Below are positions 10,791-22,560 of a DNA stretch of 60,000 bases, in pieces; position 1 is the first letter of the stretch, and each line of letters begins with the position of its first letter. This stretch comes from Adiantum capillus-veneris (taxonomy: Eukaryota; Streptophyta; Polypodiopsida; Polypodiales; Pteridaceae), in assembly GCA_014529385.2 (NCBI GenBank), contig CM043967.1, positions 134,365,182-134,425,181 of the forward strand, written 5' to 3'. Position numbers and translations under genes: made by a program. A model generated the notes under the pieces. The model searched no databases. It worked only from the letters and a program-made list of their open reading frames with translations, and was not told the origin of the DNA.

Positions 10791-12740
10791 ATGAACCTTA
10801 GATCTGGTCTTTTAATATGAAACCAAGGTATATTTGGAGAAACCTCTAGTAGAATATCCACTGAAAAAAGTGTAAATCAAGGCAATCCCTTGCACGTTAT
10901 CCTTGAAGAAGTCTCAAACACATTTTCAGATTCAACATCTCAAATGTCTTCCTATTCGACTCACTCAAAAACCGAAATGACAGTGCGCTATAATCATATA
11001 CTCTCTTTTTATAAGACTAATTTCCATGGAGCTCAGGTTTAAGTGGATCCTAACGAAGAGTATTCTATTCGCATTGATGACCATGATATTCCGTTTGAAG
11101 AGGAAGTCAGGGCAAACAAACAAGGAAAAATGTGAAATGGAACTCAGTATTTACAAGTTGAAAACCCTGACGTGATAGACAAATGGGTGTTAGAAGTAAA
11201 CACCATAATTACTGATATGGCAGCAAAAGAAGGACCACCAACTTTAGAATTCAAGGGATATGATCAAGTTGATTTGAAGCATATGAAACGACTTAGTACA
11301 GACAATCCTAGGATTGGAGTCTATAGTTGGGAGGATAGAAACGTCAAGGATCTTTTGTGGACTTTGCATGTCAAATTAGGAAAACTAACACCCATGAAGA
11401 TCATCTATATCTTCAAGATCAAAGGTAAGGGATCAGTAGACCTACCAACGTACATGTTCAGGGATTGTTACAACAATAACTTTGTTATGAGGACTCTTGA
11501 GGAGGTAGAACAAACCAAATATCAAGGGTACTCCATAAAAGATTGGATATTGGGTCAAGGACTAGAAACTATTCCAAGAGATGAACACCATGAGAGATCT
11601 TTTGAGAGTGATTCTAAGAAACCAGAAACCACCTCATCACAAAGAAAATCAGGTGACAGTAAATCCATTCCAAGGCTACATGAGTCACTATTTCCAACAG
11701 ACTGGTTTGAAGGACTTGGAACAGGACCAACTGCTAGGAGATCGGGAGTTGAACCAAATAGACGTGTCAGACCATTTGATTTTAAAAAATGGATCAAAAA
11801 ATACAATGGATCGAGGGATCCATACGACCACTTAGCAAGCTTTAAGCAAGTGCTAAGAGCAGGATGCATATTCGATCTCCATACTCAATTCAAGGGGTTT
11901 GGAATGACATTAGAAGGAAAAGCATTAACATGGTTCCAAAACATTCCACCAAGGTCAATAATGGATTTGAATACATTAGCTCAAGGATTTGTAGCTACTT
12001 GTTTCAAAACAGGGATCAAACATAATATGGTAGCTCAAATCTATAGCTTTAAACAGGAACAAGGTGAGTCTGTTAGGGATTGTGCAACTCAAATGAAACA
12101 AAACATTACCAGATGCCCAAAGCTAGAGATACCTGCAGAAGAACGACTAGTATCATTATTTCTAGAGGGACTACTAAATAAAGGACTTCATGCTATACTG
12201 TATACCAAGAAGCATACAACCCTAGAAGAGTGTGTTTCAGATGCTCCTGATTTAGGAGACAACTGTGATATTTTCAACGAAGAAGATGTCCCAAACGATA
12301 ACCAATGTGAGAAAATAGCATCCACTAAACCAGCTCAAGTGGGAATGGCTACTCCAGAACCGCTTTCAGCTATAAAAGACATGCTCAAAAGGATGAATGA
12401 CATGAGGAATAACATGCAAAAAGCACCTATGAGAGGACTAGGACAAGGGATACCTCAACAGGGGCAACCAATTATGCCGCAAAAATGGTGTACAATCGAG
12501 GATAAATGGACCAATCATGAGACCAATTATTACCGACCAAAGTATGATGGGAATGTTCAATATGTGCTTATGAGGCCACAAGGACAACCCATGTACAGAT
12601 ATCAGCCTAATATGGCCCCAGCTCAAAGACCATCGATGGGTATGGAAAGACCTCAACCTGTGTTGGGTCAACAACCTCCATATCTTCAACATAGTGCAGT
12701 ACCTGTAAAGTACATGCATCTAGAGGGAGTCGTAGATTAA
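10791..12740 (+). pseudogene. gag: RT-C gag polyprotein
   Basis: Starts ATG AAC CTT AGA TCT GGT (MNLRSG), as in RT-B. A single frame runs 650 codons with stops at 10818 (TGA), 11040 (TAA) and 11133 (TGA). The N-terminal family domain is recognisable before 11172 (ILEEVSNTFSDST, like ILEESFSDTSSER in RT-K) and ends near NPDVIDKW. The gypsy Gag core follows at about 11780-12250 (GSRDPYDHL, LTWFQN, GIKHNMVAQIYSFKQ, LFLEGL). A Gln/Pro-rich tail matches RT-K. The frame continues past the TAA at 12738 to about 12927. Confidence 0.85.
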
Positions 12741-13586
12741 CAAGCACTAGTGCTTGTTACATCCTATGCTGAGCCTAGTCCAGATCCTAGTCTGTCTACA
12801 GTAATGGTAGAAGGAGATTGGTATAATACACATCTACTACCAATGGAAGAACCCATAACTTATTCTCCACCAGAGCTTGCATCAATGTACTATGTGGCTA
12901 ATAGCCTGACAAAAACCTCAAGCTAGTTGAAGCTTATTGCATACAATGTTGCAAAAATGGAGGACACTTCCCGGAAGATTGTCCAAAAAAGCCTTTAAAC
13001 AAGGGTAAAACAATAGTGAACGTAGTCCAAGTGATACCTAGTAGCTCATCGGAGAGTGAACTGATTGTTCCAATCAAGGTAATCACCCAAGCCCAGGCTA
13101 AGAAAAAGAAATATAACTCCTCTGATGATTCTGAAATACAAATATTTCCTCTCAAAAGACCAAACGAAGTAGAAGCAAAAGGTGTGAGATGAGAAAACAG
13201 AAACAACGGGCTAAAATTGAGGAGAAAGCAAAAAAATATTCCAGGAAAAGGTGAAAGAAATTGGAAGCAAAATCAAGTAAACCACCATGAGAGGATCAAT
13301 TTTGGTTGATAAAATTTTTAAGCCTATTAATGCAGCCTCGGAAGCCTACCAAGTGAGACTTAAAGCAGGCCAAAACAAATGGAAAAACTATCCTTCTCTA
13401 GACATGGAAGCAACTAAGCTTGAAGCTTATCAAAATTTGGTAAGAATAACGTAAGAGATGCTGGGAAAACAAAAACCCAAGCTCGAAAGTATGACAAAAC
13501 CTGAGGAGCTTGTGGTTAGAGCCAATAAAGAAAAATGCAAAGTGGTGGTATAACCACACCTTGAAACAAAAGAGCCAGAACTTATA
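12741..13586 (+). pseudogene. RT-C gag/protease linker with zinc knuckle
   Basis: Frameshifted stretch. Near 12930-12985 it reads CIQCCKNGGHFPEDCP, a CCHC-type nucleic-acid-binding knuckle with unusual spacing, then a charged Lys-rich region. It aligns with the third knuckle of RT-K (CNGCTTDHLIPHCP). No start codon of its own is credible. Confidence 0.65.
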
Positions 13587-15038
13587 GTGTCAGACAATGA
13601 AGATGCCTTAGATGAAAGTCCATTTGTAGAAGAAGACTGGCCGGGACAGTTATGGAAAAAAGTTAGAGAGATCAACGATGGGAGCCTAACTCTTAAGTCG
13701 GCTCCTATAAAGGATGTTTGGTTAGACAATCTACCTCCTAATATGAACATGGATTCACAATCCTTGTATGGGGATTGCGGATCTGAGGCTTCAAGAATTT
13801 CTAAACCATTGACCTTGAAAACATTACCCTCTTACTTGGGAGATAACAAAGATGAATCCATGGTGTGTAAAACCATTCAAGTAAAAAGAGTGGAACAGAC
13901 CCTAGAAGTAGAGAACATTCATTCAATCATGTCTACAGCCATCCAATGCACTCTGACTTTGGGAGAACTATTGAAAATCAGACCATACCTATGGAATGAT
14001 CTACAGAAAACCGTAGAGAAGGTGAGAATAACAGGGTTAATCGCAAAAAATTGGGGAAAATTGAAACATGAAATGGACAACAAAGAGATTCGATCTGTTC
14101 CAATGAACAAAGTTGGAGAATACTATGAAGGGGAAAAAGGAAACAGAGCCCTTCCAGTGCGATATAATGACATAAAAACCATGGCAATACTAGATAGTGG
14201 GGCAAGCATAGCCATAGCCACAAAAGAAGTATGGGAATCCTGGGGACAACTAGCCATTAGACAAACTCGAATGAAATTGCAATTGGATGATGAACACATT
14301 GAAAAACCATAAAGGATGCTTGAAAAATTGATAGTTAATTCATGTGGGATTGAATATCAAGACATTTTTGCCATAGTAGACTTTGGAAAAAAACTCAATT
14401 ACAAAATCATATTGGGAATAACTTTCATGCGACAAGTACAACTCATTCAAGCCTGGGGAAACAATTACCTGTACTTGAAGAAAGTGGGATCGATAAACAG
14501 GTTTAATCTAAAAGATCACACTTATAGAGATGTCATGTAAACACCCATATAAGAATTGAATTCAGTCTCTTCGGCTAAAACTAAGATTCCATCTTGGTTG
14601 AACAAAGACACTCCTATTTGGATGTGCGGAGCTTTAGAAAACGAGAGCTTAAAACGAGAAGAATGTATCTTAAAAGTGATTGCACAGATGAAGCCTATGT
14701 ACCTGATTCCTTTCCAGAGCATTTATTTGAGCCATTTGAGTAGACTCAAATTTTAGAGACAATGGATGTATGTGTGAATAGGTCTATGCCTACTCAATTT
14801 TGCAATGAGGACGGGCTATGATATAATTCCCATACAAATGATCTCAACCCTTTACATCAAAGACGAAAGTCCAAAACCAAAGGACTTGATGAAATCTCAA
14901 CGAGTCTTTTCAGACCTCTACTATGATACAACAGATGAGTTAGAAGAACACTCAGCTACCTCAGAGGATTCAGGGTCAGAAAAAGAACATGTGACAGCTA
15001 ATCTAACTCATGAAAGGAGGGGAGGAAAAGTTTTTTGA
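13587..15038 (+). pseudogene. pro: RT-C protease and downstream spacer region
   Basis: Retropepsin-like aspartic protease that would cleave the polyprotein. MAILDSGASIAIA near 14180-14220 carries the D-S-G active site, and IILGITFMRQ near 14415-14440 is the C-terminal ILG motif. One frame runs through with stops at 14310 and later. About 120 residues before and about 200 after the protease are conserved with RT-K (QSLYGD, CTLTLGELLKIRP, IPSWLNK, GYDIIP), so they are part of the family polyprotein, not filler. Their role is unknown. Confidence 0.8.
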
Positions 15039-15289
15039 CTTTCCTAACCAAAAACCCAGAAGAAAAAAATGGTAAAGACGAAAAAGAGACACCAGAAATG
15101 TCAAAGCTAGACCTATGCCATCAATCTCCAGTAGAACACAATTCCTGATGCAGATAGATGCACATGATTGTGTCAAAGACAAAATCACTGGTAGATATCC
15201 TTTAAACGAAGAAAATGAAATGAAAAAAACATTGAGAAAATCCAAAAAGGAAACTCAAGCAAAGCCTAAAACAGGACAAGGGTTCAACC
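15039..15289 (+). other. Frameshifted linker between protease region and RT of RT-C
   Basis: Lys/Glu-rich reading frames without a known domain (one is the short frame from 15115); probably the polyprotein linker after frame loss. Confidence 0.4.
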
Positions 15290-16973
15290 ATGACACGAGT
15301 TGAGCGGAAAAAGAAATATCAAGAGCTGAAAAATACTCTAAAGGATTTGTATACAACTGAATTGGAAACCACTGAAGAGGATGGTAAAGATTTAATGAGT
15401 GTTACATCCCATTATAAGAAATATACTCTCCAAGATCAAAGAATCATAGTCGAACAACCTATTAGAGAACTACGAAAACAGGGCGAGTCCTACAAAGGGC
15501 TTGAAAACGCAAAAAGGATAGATCTGGTTGAACCAAGAGAAGAGCCTAGACTTGCCTACATGGTGAATGACCTAACAAAAGAAGAACAAGGGCTTTTGTT
15601 AAGCTTACTGAAAGAATACCAAGATATCTTTGCTTGGTCTTATGAGGATCTCAAGGGTGTTGATCCAAAAATCTGTCAACATATCATACCCATGAGAGAT
15701 GACGCGAAACCAAGTAGACAAAGGCCATACACGTACAATGAGACATTTTCTGGAAAAATCAAAGAAGAGATTAAAAAGCTAAGGGAGGGTGAATTCATTT
15801 ATGAAATTCAACACACAGATTGGGTATCTCCAATTGTGGTACTACCCAAGAAAAATGGAAAATTACGAGTGTGTGTCAACCTCAAGAAAGTGAATGCAGC
15901 TACCATTAGAGACAACTTTCCTCTTCCAATCACTGAGCTTTTTGGGATATAATCAACTTTTGGTTGACCCAAAAGATCAGCATAAAATTGTCATTGCAAC
16001 AAAATGGGGTATTTTTGCCTATCGGGTCATGCCTTTTGGGTTAACTCATGCTCCTGCCACCTTTCAAAGATTGATGAGCCATGCTTTTAAAGAATATCTT
16101 AGGAATTTTTTGGAAGTATATATGGATGATCTATGCGTACACTCATCAATTCAGGCTGATCATTCTGAACACCTCAAAGAGGTATTCAAAAAATATAGAC
16201 TTTATAGGATTTTCTTAAATCCTAAAAAGTGCACATTCATGGGTAGACAAGGGAAAATTCTTGGACATATAGTGTCTAAAAATGGCATAGCTACTGATAT
16301 GGACAAAATTCATGCTATTGCTAATTTGCTAAGACCGCCAACAGTCAAAGAGATTCAAGCCTTCATGGGACATTGTGGATATTACAAACGGTTCATTTAT
16401 ATGTACGTTATAATTGCAAAACTCATGTATAGCTTGATTACACACTTTGAATGGACTGAGGCATGTGAAGAATCCTTCATGAAGCTTAAGCAAGCTCTCA
16501 TTTCAGCTCCAATTTTGAATGCACCATATTGGAATAAGATATTCCACATACATGTAGATGGTTCCAATTTTTCAATTGGATGTATACTAGCTCAACCAGG
16601 AGATGCGAAAATTGATTTTCCTATTTCTTATGCTAGCCAACAGTTGATTATGGAAGAAAAGAATTATATCACCACCGAAAGGGAAGGATTAGAAATGATC
16701 TATGCCGTAACAAATTATAGACATTACCTATTAGCCAACAAATTTGTGTTCTTTGTGGAACACCAAACCTTATTGTACTTGGTCAACAAACCATGCAACA
16801 CGGGAAGAATACTGAGATGGTTCATCATTCTTCTGGAATTTGATTTCACTGTGGTTGTAAAAAAGGGCACTACACATCAAAGAGCAGATTATTTATCTAC
16901 TATTGTTTCAGGGGAACCACCTAAGGAGTGGACGATGATCTACCTAATGCATATCTATTCTCTATGGAAATGA
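15290..16973 (+). pseudogene. pol: RT-C reverse transcriptase and RNase H
   Basis: RT copies the RNA to DNA and RNase H removes the RNA. The first part (15290-15952) holds IFAWSYEDLKGVDP, WVSPIVVLPKKNGKLRVCVN and DNFPLPIT. The text then jumps to GYNQLLVDP in another frame (from about 15940), so about 20 residues are missing, including the motif A aspartate. FGLTHAPATFQRLM, VYMDDLCVHSS, ILGHIVSKNGI and FMGHCGYYKRFI follow. RNase H has HVDGSN, TTEREGLEMIYA and RADYLS; the usual D of the D-H motif reads E in FVEHQTL. No second RNase H is seen. Confidence 0.85.
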
Positions 16974-17039
16974 TACCTCCATGGTCAAAAAACATGGTAT
17001 CATTGATGACAATAGCTCAAGTGGACTCGCAAATACCAC

Positions 17040-17335
17040 TTCCTATTACAATTGGATTAATTGAGCAATTAGCTATGTATCAATTACTAGTTGAAGGGCT
17101 TTACAACAGAAATTAGGATGGAATATTTCTCTTATGCATCAATCCTAAGGAAAAAACCCAATACCTAAGTCAAACACATACTAGCATAGTAGGACTTCAC
17201 TTTGCGGAAGATCAAACTATGCAATGAATCTTAAGACTTGGAGTATTTTGGCTAACTATGAGGAGTGATGTTTATTCTTTTCCGAAAAATTTTCCTCAAT
17301 GTCAAAAGCAATCACCCATACTTCATGTAACATTA
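17040..17335 (+). pseudogene. pol: RT-C integrase, first zinc-binding HHCC-like module
   Basis: In one frame with TAG at 17114 and TGA at 17225: LLVEGLYNRN, then H-TSIVGL-H spacing (His codons at 17177 and 17198), ILRLGVFWLTMRSD and FPQCQ. This is the pattern of an integrase N-terminal domain, with the first Cys replaced by Phe. A second copy of the module follows directly, which is unusual. Confidence 0.65.
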
Positions 17336-17704
17336 TTCCAAATGTCGCCTATTCGTAAGTGGAGTAACTATCTAGTTACCTACTTTTCAAGACAAACATT
17401 TCCTGAGGATATGAGTAAACGCCATCAAAGATCAATTGAAACTAAAGCAAGATATTATGCTCTTACTGGAAATCAATTGTATCGGAGAGGTAAGGAACAA
17501 CATCTGCGTCTTTGTGCAAATGAAGACAACTATATTCATGTAATAGAACAAGAACATGCTGGGTTATCTAGAGGTCACGTTTCTAGTGAGACCACTGTAA
17601 GAGCAATCTGAATGGTAGGTATATAGTGGCCAACACTTCTTTCAGATGCCACAGAATATGTTCAAAGGTTTGATGCTTCTCAACAAGAAAAAATGCCAAC
17701 ACAT
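17336..17704 (+). pseudogene. pol: RT-C integrase, second zinc-binding module, cut by RT-D
   Basis: WSNYLVTYFSRQTFPEDMSK, LYRRGKEQHLRLC, then H-AGLSRG-H and, after a stop at 17609, WPTLLSDATEYVQRF and QQEKMPT. The two Cys of HHCC are replaced (F and S). The text ends at 17704, where the RT-D LTR begins; the catalytic core resumes at about 40205. Confidence 0.8.
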
Positions 17705-19981
17705 TGGTGTAGCCAAAGTTGGTCGAAGCTAGGAGGTGGTCTATGCCAGGCAAAAGCAGCAGGCAAGTGCAATGCAAAAAGCTAGGGTAGGTGCCAAGGA
17801 CCTGGGCAGCCAAAGGATAGCGAAAACGTATGTCTAAAGCGGTTTTTTAGACCAAAAGTGCTACAGGATGGTCCAGATGGGATGGCAGGTGAAGGTTTCC
17901 AAAATGCCATGCCAGCGCTCTAGAGTGTATAAGTGTAGTGTTCAGTGTGCTCTAGATAGCTTGTCAAATGGAGCTCCGGTCTGCAAGATACTGAAGTTTA
18001 AAGGTGGAGTGTGTAGCAAATTCCTGACGGGTAGGGCAGCTGGAGATAGGTGGGCCAGGCAGGTGTCAGTGGATGCATGTGTGGAGCTCAAGTTATGGGG
18101 CATGCATGTCTTCTCGAATTGCAAATTGGAGCTCTGGTTAGCAAGTTATGGTCGTTTGAAATTTTCTCGAGGGCCGGGTCTGAGCCCACTTGACCGCATT
18201 GGAGGATGTGCCATCTGGCATCTTTTTGGTATCGCCAAACTTCTTGGTGATAGTATGCATTATGTGGAGCTAACACAAATCAACGGTGCATCAATCGGGT
18301 ACTCGGTCAGCAAGATACGTCAAGATCAAATTGGGGCCATTTGGCGGTGAGAAGTTTGCAGATAGTTTTTCCTATTATTTTGCGGCCTTGGATAACGAGC
18401 TCAGAGAAGTCCAAGGGTGGTGACATTTTTACAGTCCGAGACCGTCACGGCAAAGGTTCAACACAACTTGGTGGCTCGAACTTCCAGCCATTGAGCAAAA
18501 TCGAGGGACCGAGAGAAGGAAGGCAAAAAAAGGGTTTTTTTAAATGAAAATGGTGGGTTTTTTGAGGCCTTAGAGGCCATACTAAGAGGGAATTCCCCAA
18601 CAACTGCCACATGGCATCGAGAACTACCCACATGCACTTCTCAACACAAATGAAGCAGGCTACTTAGCCTGGGCCATGAGTCACAATAAAGGCACAAAGG
18701 GGGAGAGAGAGGAGAGCTCCCTCACCCCGTGAGCTCGTGGCGGTGGCTATGGAGTCAGAGGTGGCCGGCTCTGCGCGGCGCTGCGTGTGGTGGATTTTGG
18801 CCAGGTGGGGCGGCACCGTGGCGCACGCCCGCATGAGGAAGGTGGTTGGCAATGTCCACTGATGACATGGTAGGCACCGATGAGGGTATCTTTCCCACGG
18901 CACCTGCCCCTTGCATGAGAGGGGTGTGTCCCACAGGGCTAAAAGGAAAGGAGCAAAGTAGCCTACAAGGGGAGGGTCCCGCAGTGGGACAGTGAGCATA
19001 GAAAGAGCGAGAGAGCCCGAAGGCGGTCAAGAGAACTAAATGGAAGGAGACTAATGGGCCCATTTCAAGGGTTGTCCGAGCAAAGTCCAAGGCAAGAGCA
19101 AAGGGAAGGAAGAAGCAAATGAAGAGAGGAAAAATAGAGAGGGAGAAGGATGGTAAAGGGTAGGTCAAAAGAGCCGGACAAAAGGTGGCCTAGGGTCAAA
19201 GCTAGGACAAAAGAGAAGTGCAAAATGGTAGCCTCAAAGGAGTAAAAAGTGAAGGAAAAGTATAAAAAAGAAAAAAGTACCTAGGAGCAATAGCGACCTC
19301 GCTAATGCCCCCCCCCCCCCCCCAAGTGCAAAAAAGAGAGAAGGAAAGAGAAGAAGAAAAAAAAGCAAAGCAGCTACCCCTTCCAAAAATACCAAATTAG
19401 AGTGCCAAATGGACCAATTCAAGTGTACATTCCAAAATTAAAGGCCCCCCCTATACCATTCAAAATTGGATCAAATTAGCGGCTTCTTTGGTGCCGTTTA
19501 AAGCCTGCTAAGCCGAGTTCTTTGATAGATCAAGCCCTTTGTAACTTTTTCTTGAAAATGGCCAAAGTGATGATAGTGCAAGCCAGTGTATATTATTTTT
19601 GAAGTGCAATCAAGTCAGTGTTTCCCCTGATTGCTGTTGTTTCCCCTTCCACCCTTGTCTTTCTCCTGCTCTCATGTTTCCCCTCGGTGCCGATTGTGTG
19701 GAAGTATGTGCCCCTCGAACCGACGGTGTTTGGTGTGAGAGAGTGAGATTGAGTGGTTGTGAGCGTGTGTAAGGGTGGATACAAGCCATGGCAGTAGGTG
19801 TGCGTTGTGTGGTGGGTTTGTGGAGTTTGTGAGCAGTGGAAATTGAGCAGGCGGTGGTCTCCTAGTATAAAGTGTATTTTTGAAGTTGTAACCCGAGAGG
19901 ATAGGGGTGATGTGGATTACCTGAGCTATAGAGAGGCACTTGTGTTTGTGTCGAGTGTGTTCCCCCCATTCCCCCTCTCTA
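17705..19981 (+). repeat. RT-D 5' LTR
   Basis: Begins TGGTGTAGCCAAAGTTGG and ends CCCCCTCTCTA. It matches the 3' copy along its length with many substitutions and indels. The TATA equivalent at 19452 reads TATACCA where the 3' copy has TATAAAA. Reading frames inside (for example 17868-18350 and the minus-strand frames at 18664-20061) occur in the LTR and carry no domain. Confidence 0.8.
19308..19323 (+). repeat. Poly-C run in the RT-D 5' LTR
   Basis: 16 consecutive C; the 3' LTR has a shorter, interrupted run near 39521-39535. Confidence 0.95.
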
Positions 19982-19986
19982 TCTTT

Positions 19987-20004
19987 TGGTGCCCCCATGG
20001 AGGA
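19987..20004 (+). other. RT-D primer binding site
   Basis: TGGTGCCCCCATGG five bases after the LTR end; the TGGTGCCCC start is shared with RT-G. Confidence 0.65.
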
Positions 20005-20059
20005 GCACACTGATTGCTCCCAATGATTCAAAAAGAAGCAGTTTCTCGTGTTGGAAGTC

Positions 20060-21136
20060 ATGGTAGCTAGAAGCTATGGACCGATTTTCACAGGCAAAGA
20101 AAGCCCTAACGAGTGGATGGCAGATTTCGAGTTGTACATGCTATCATTGCGTATGCCAAATGAGGATAGCAAAAAGAAGAGTTTTCCTTTGGTGATGCGT
20201 GGTAAATCTAAAGCATGGTACGAAGCGTTGGAAGGCGAGCCGAAGCAAGCATGGCCGGCTCTACGAGCGAGGTTTATTCACGACTTTTGCAAGGAGGTGT
20301 CCCCAGTCGAGATGGATGCTAAGCTGAAGGTGCTTAAGCAAGATGTAAGTGAAGAGTTCAATCTATTTTTGGGTCATTTTGAAGAGTGTTGGGTAGAACT
20401 AGCGACAGCCATATAGTTGGCTAATGGAGACTACTTCAAGCTAAATAATTTCATGGCATGTCTGCATCCCAAGGTGAGAGAGAAAGTCAATTTTGAGAGC
20501 CCAGAGAATTACAATGGTGCGGTAGAAATTGCCCGATCAAAGAGCAGAAAGATAAAGAAGAAGATAGAGGAGGGTGTGTCAGGCTATGAGACGATGGCCC
20601 ATGTTCAGCCGTAGAGTCCGAGGGAGGCTATACACAAAGAAAATCATGGAAATCGAGGTGTAGTTGTTGTGCCGCAAAATTGGGTGCGCACGGTGCAAGA
20701 TTTGTCCAAGAAAATGCAGGAGTTGCGGCTCAGTGTGATGGATAGAGGATAGCCAAGAGGAGCAAGGGATAGGGCAAGGCTACTGCCAGGTAGATGTTAC
20801 AATTGTGGAGAAGAGGGGCAATATTCACCCGATTGTCCTCTTTTTGGTAGAGGTCGAGGTCAAGGACAATTCAATGGTCCAAGAGAGCAAGCAAAAGAGA
20901 ATCCTGTGCAGCCAACTCCACCAAACGGAGGTGAGGTCCCAAGAGTAAACATCATAGGGGTGGATAAGCAGGATGTCAAAGTTTTGGTTAATAAGGGAGC
21001 AAGAGTTGAGAGGGAGACAGAAAGAGAGCGGGAGACCAGAGCTCATAAAGGCAAAGAGAAGGTGTACAAAGGTAGAGAGCAGCCCGAGCCTAGCAAAAGA
21101 AGGAGACATCACAAAATCAAACAAGAAGATTTTTAG
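20060..21136 (+). pseudogene. gag: RT-D gag
   Basis: The first credible ATG is at 20060 (MVARSYGP). One frame carries FTGKESPNEWMADFEL, KSKAWYEALEGEPKQAW and CLHPKVREKV, typical of gypsy Gag, and ends in a knuckle CYNCGEEGQYSPDC in which the usual His is Gln. In-frame TAG codons at 20414, 20612 and near 20749 each sit where CAG/CAA would be expected. A highly charged Arg/Glu/Lys tail leads toward the protease. Confidence 0.85.
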
Positions 21137-21968
21137 CTAGGGCGTGGCTATCCCGAGTACAATCTGGTAAGTGATGTTCAAAATAAAAAAGAAAACATTA
21201 CTTTTGGTCAGCTGTTCGCTTTAAATCCAAATTTCAGGAGACAGTGGTCCAAAAGTGTTAGCACCAGGCTGTCGAGAGCTAAGGGAAATGTGAAAATGGT
21301 GCAAAACATGGCTTTGAGGGTAGGTAGCCCCACGGATGTTTCTGCTTTGTGGATGCAATTATAGAGAAGAGGATACAGGTACAAGCCTACATAGATGGGG
21401 GAGCGCAGGTTTGTGTCATGACGGAAGCAGCCATGAAAGAGACGGGAGCCAAGGTAGTAGTCAAGTCGAATGTGCGCATGAGAATGGCTAACCACACTAA
21501 GGCCAGATGTCTGGGTGTGGCTTAGGATGTGAAGGTCAAGGTGATGGGCATAGAGTGCCTGATAGACTTTTTCATGATGAAGGCAGGGGATAATGTTTAT
21601 AAATCCGATCATTTTGGGTAGGCCATGGCTTTTAGCAATAGGTGCTAAGCAAGATTGGGAGAGCAAAGTGTTCACCTCACCTGACAAAGAAAGAGGTAGA
21701 CAAATTGTGCTTGATTTGAAGACCAAGGAGAGCAGTTCTCATGCCTTGTTGTTCTGATCATCACCATGTCTTGAATTTTTCCATCTGAGCTACGAATATG
21801 AGACATCGACAGGTTATGATGAAGGCTACACTAGCACAGAGGAAGAGGAGAGCAAGGACGACATGCTGAAGATAGATGCAGACTTATCTGGAGTCACCAT
21901 AAACAACTCCCCACCATGCAGACTTATCTGGAGTCACCATAAACAACTCCCCACCTAAAGAAGAAGGT
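21137..21968 (+). pseudogene. pro: RT-D protease region
   Basis: Near 21375-21410 the plus strand reads VQAYIDGGAQVCVM, a retropepsin-like active-site loop with D-G-G in place of the usual D-S/T-G, followed by several stops. A 40-bp tandem duplication at 21876-21955 shifts the text before the RT. Confidence 0.6.
21876..21955 (+). repeat. Perfect 40-bp tandem duplication
   Basis: The unit starting ATGCAGACTTATCTGGAGTC occurs twice head to tail (21876-21915 and 21916-21955) without a mismatch. Confidence 0.95.
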
Positions 21969-22560
21969 ATGCATCCTCAAGCTCATGGTTTAAGCATAGA
22001 GGAGGTTTCAAGCATGTTGAGTGAAGATTTAACCAAAGGTGAAAAGGAAGGTTATGTTCAACTGTGTGAGTCCTATCCAAATATATTTGCGACGGAGTAC
22101 AAGCATTTGCGAGGTGCAAAAGGGGTAGAGCACAAGATTGTTCGTAAGGAGGGACATAGGCCTAAAGCACAGAAGCTGAGAAGACTAGGGGGAATCCAAA
22201 AGGAGGCCCTTTGGGAGGAGATTAATAAGTTGCTGGATGCAGGCATTATATACCCTATAAAAGAGTTAGAGTGGGTCTTGCCAGTGGTTATAACCCCTAA
22301 GAAGAATGGAAAATGGAGAGTGTGTGTCGACTACAATCCATTGAATGCGGCAACCAAGAGGAATCACTATCCATTGCCGTTTCAAGACAAAATCCTAAAC
22401 CAAGTGGCTGGGCATGAAAGATATTCAATTATGGATGGCTTTTCAAGGTACTTTCAGAGAGGGATTTCACTTGAAGACTAGTTGAAGACCACGTTCATAT
22501 CTCCATGGGGTTTTTTCTCTTACTGCAGGATAGCATTCAGATTGTTGAATGCATATGCCA
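21969..22560 (+). pseudogene. pol: RT-D reverse transcriptase, N-terminal part
   Basis: FATEYKHLRGAKGVEHKI, LPVVITPKKNGKWRVCVDY, NHYPLPFQDKILNQVAG and YSIMDGFSRYFQ (motif A Asp present). TAG at 22479, then SPWGFFSYCRIAFRLLNAYA up to the solo LTR insertion. Confidence 0.85.

Larger units (their letters stand above)
8197..17704 (+). mobile_element. RT-C: Ty3/gypsy retrotransposon, first of three segments
   Basis: LTR, primer site, leader with palindromes, gag, protease, RT/RNase H and the N-terminal integrase. The integrase is cut at 17704 by RT-D, resumes at about 40197, is cut again at 40787 by RT-H and resumes at 45908. No 3' LTR like 8197-9077 was found, so the 3' end is lost or replaced by RT-I. 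Confidence 0.85.

Noticed and set aside
11555-11869. Minus-strand frame inside RT-C gag
   Set aside because: Shadow of a conserved Gag frame.
17868-18350. 160-codon forward frame
   Set aside because: Lies in the RT-D 5' LTR; the homologous 3' LTR (38125-38337) does not keep it open and there is no known motif.
18664-20061. Minus-strand frames of 111-137 codons
   Set aside because: Same LTR, antisense, counterparts at 38924-40200 differ in length and frame; no protein family recognised.
21208-21726. 172-codon minus-strand frame
   Set aside because: Antisense of the RT-D protease region, whose plus strand shows a clear protease loop.
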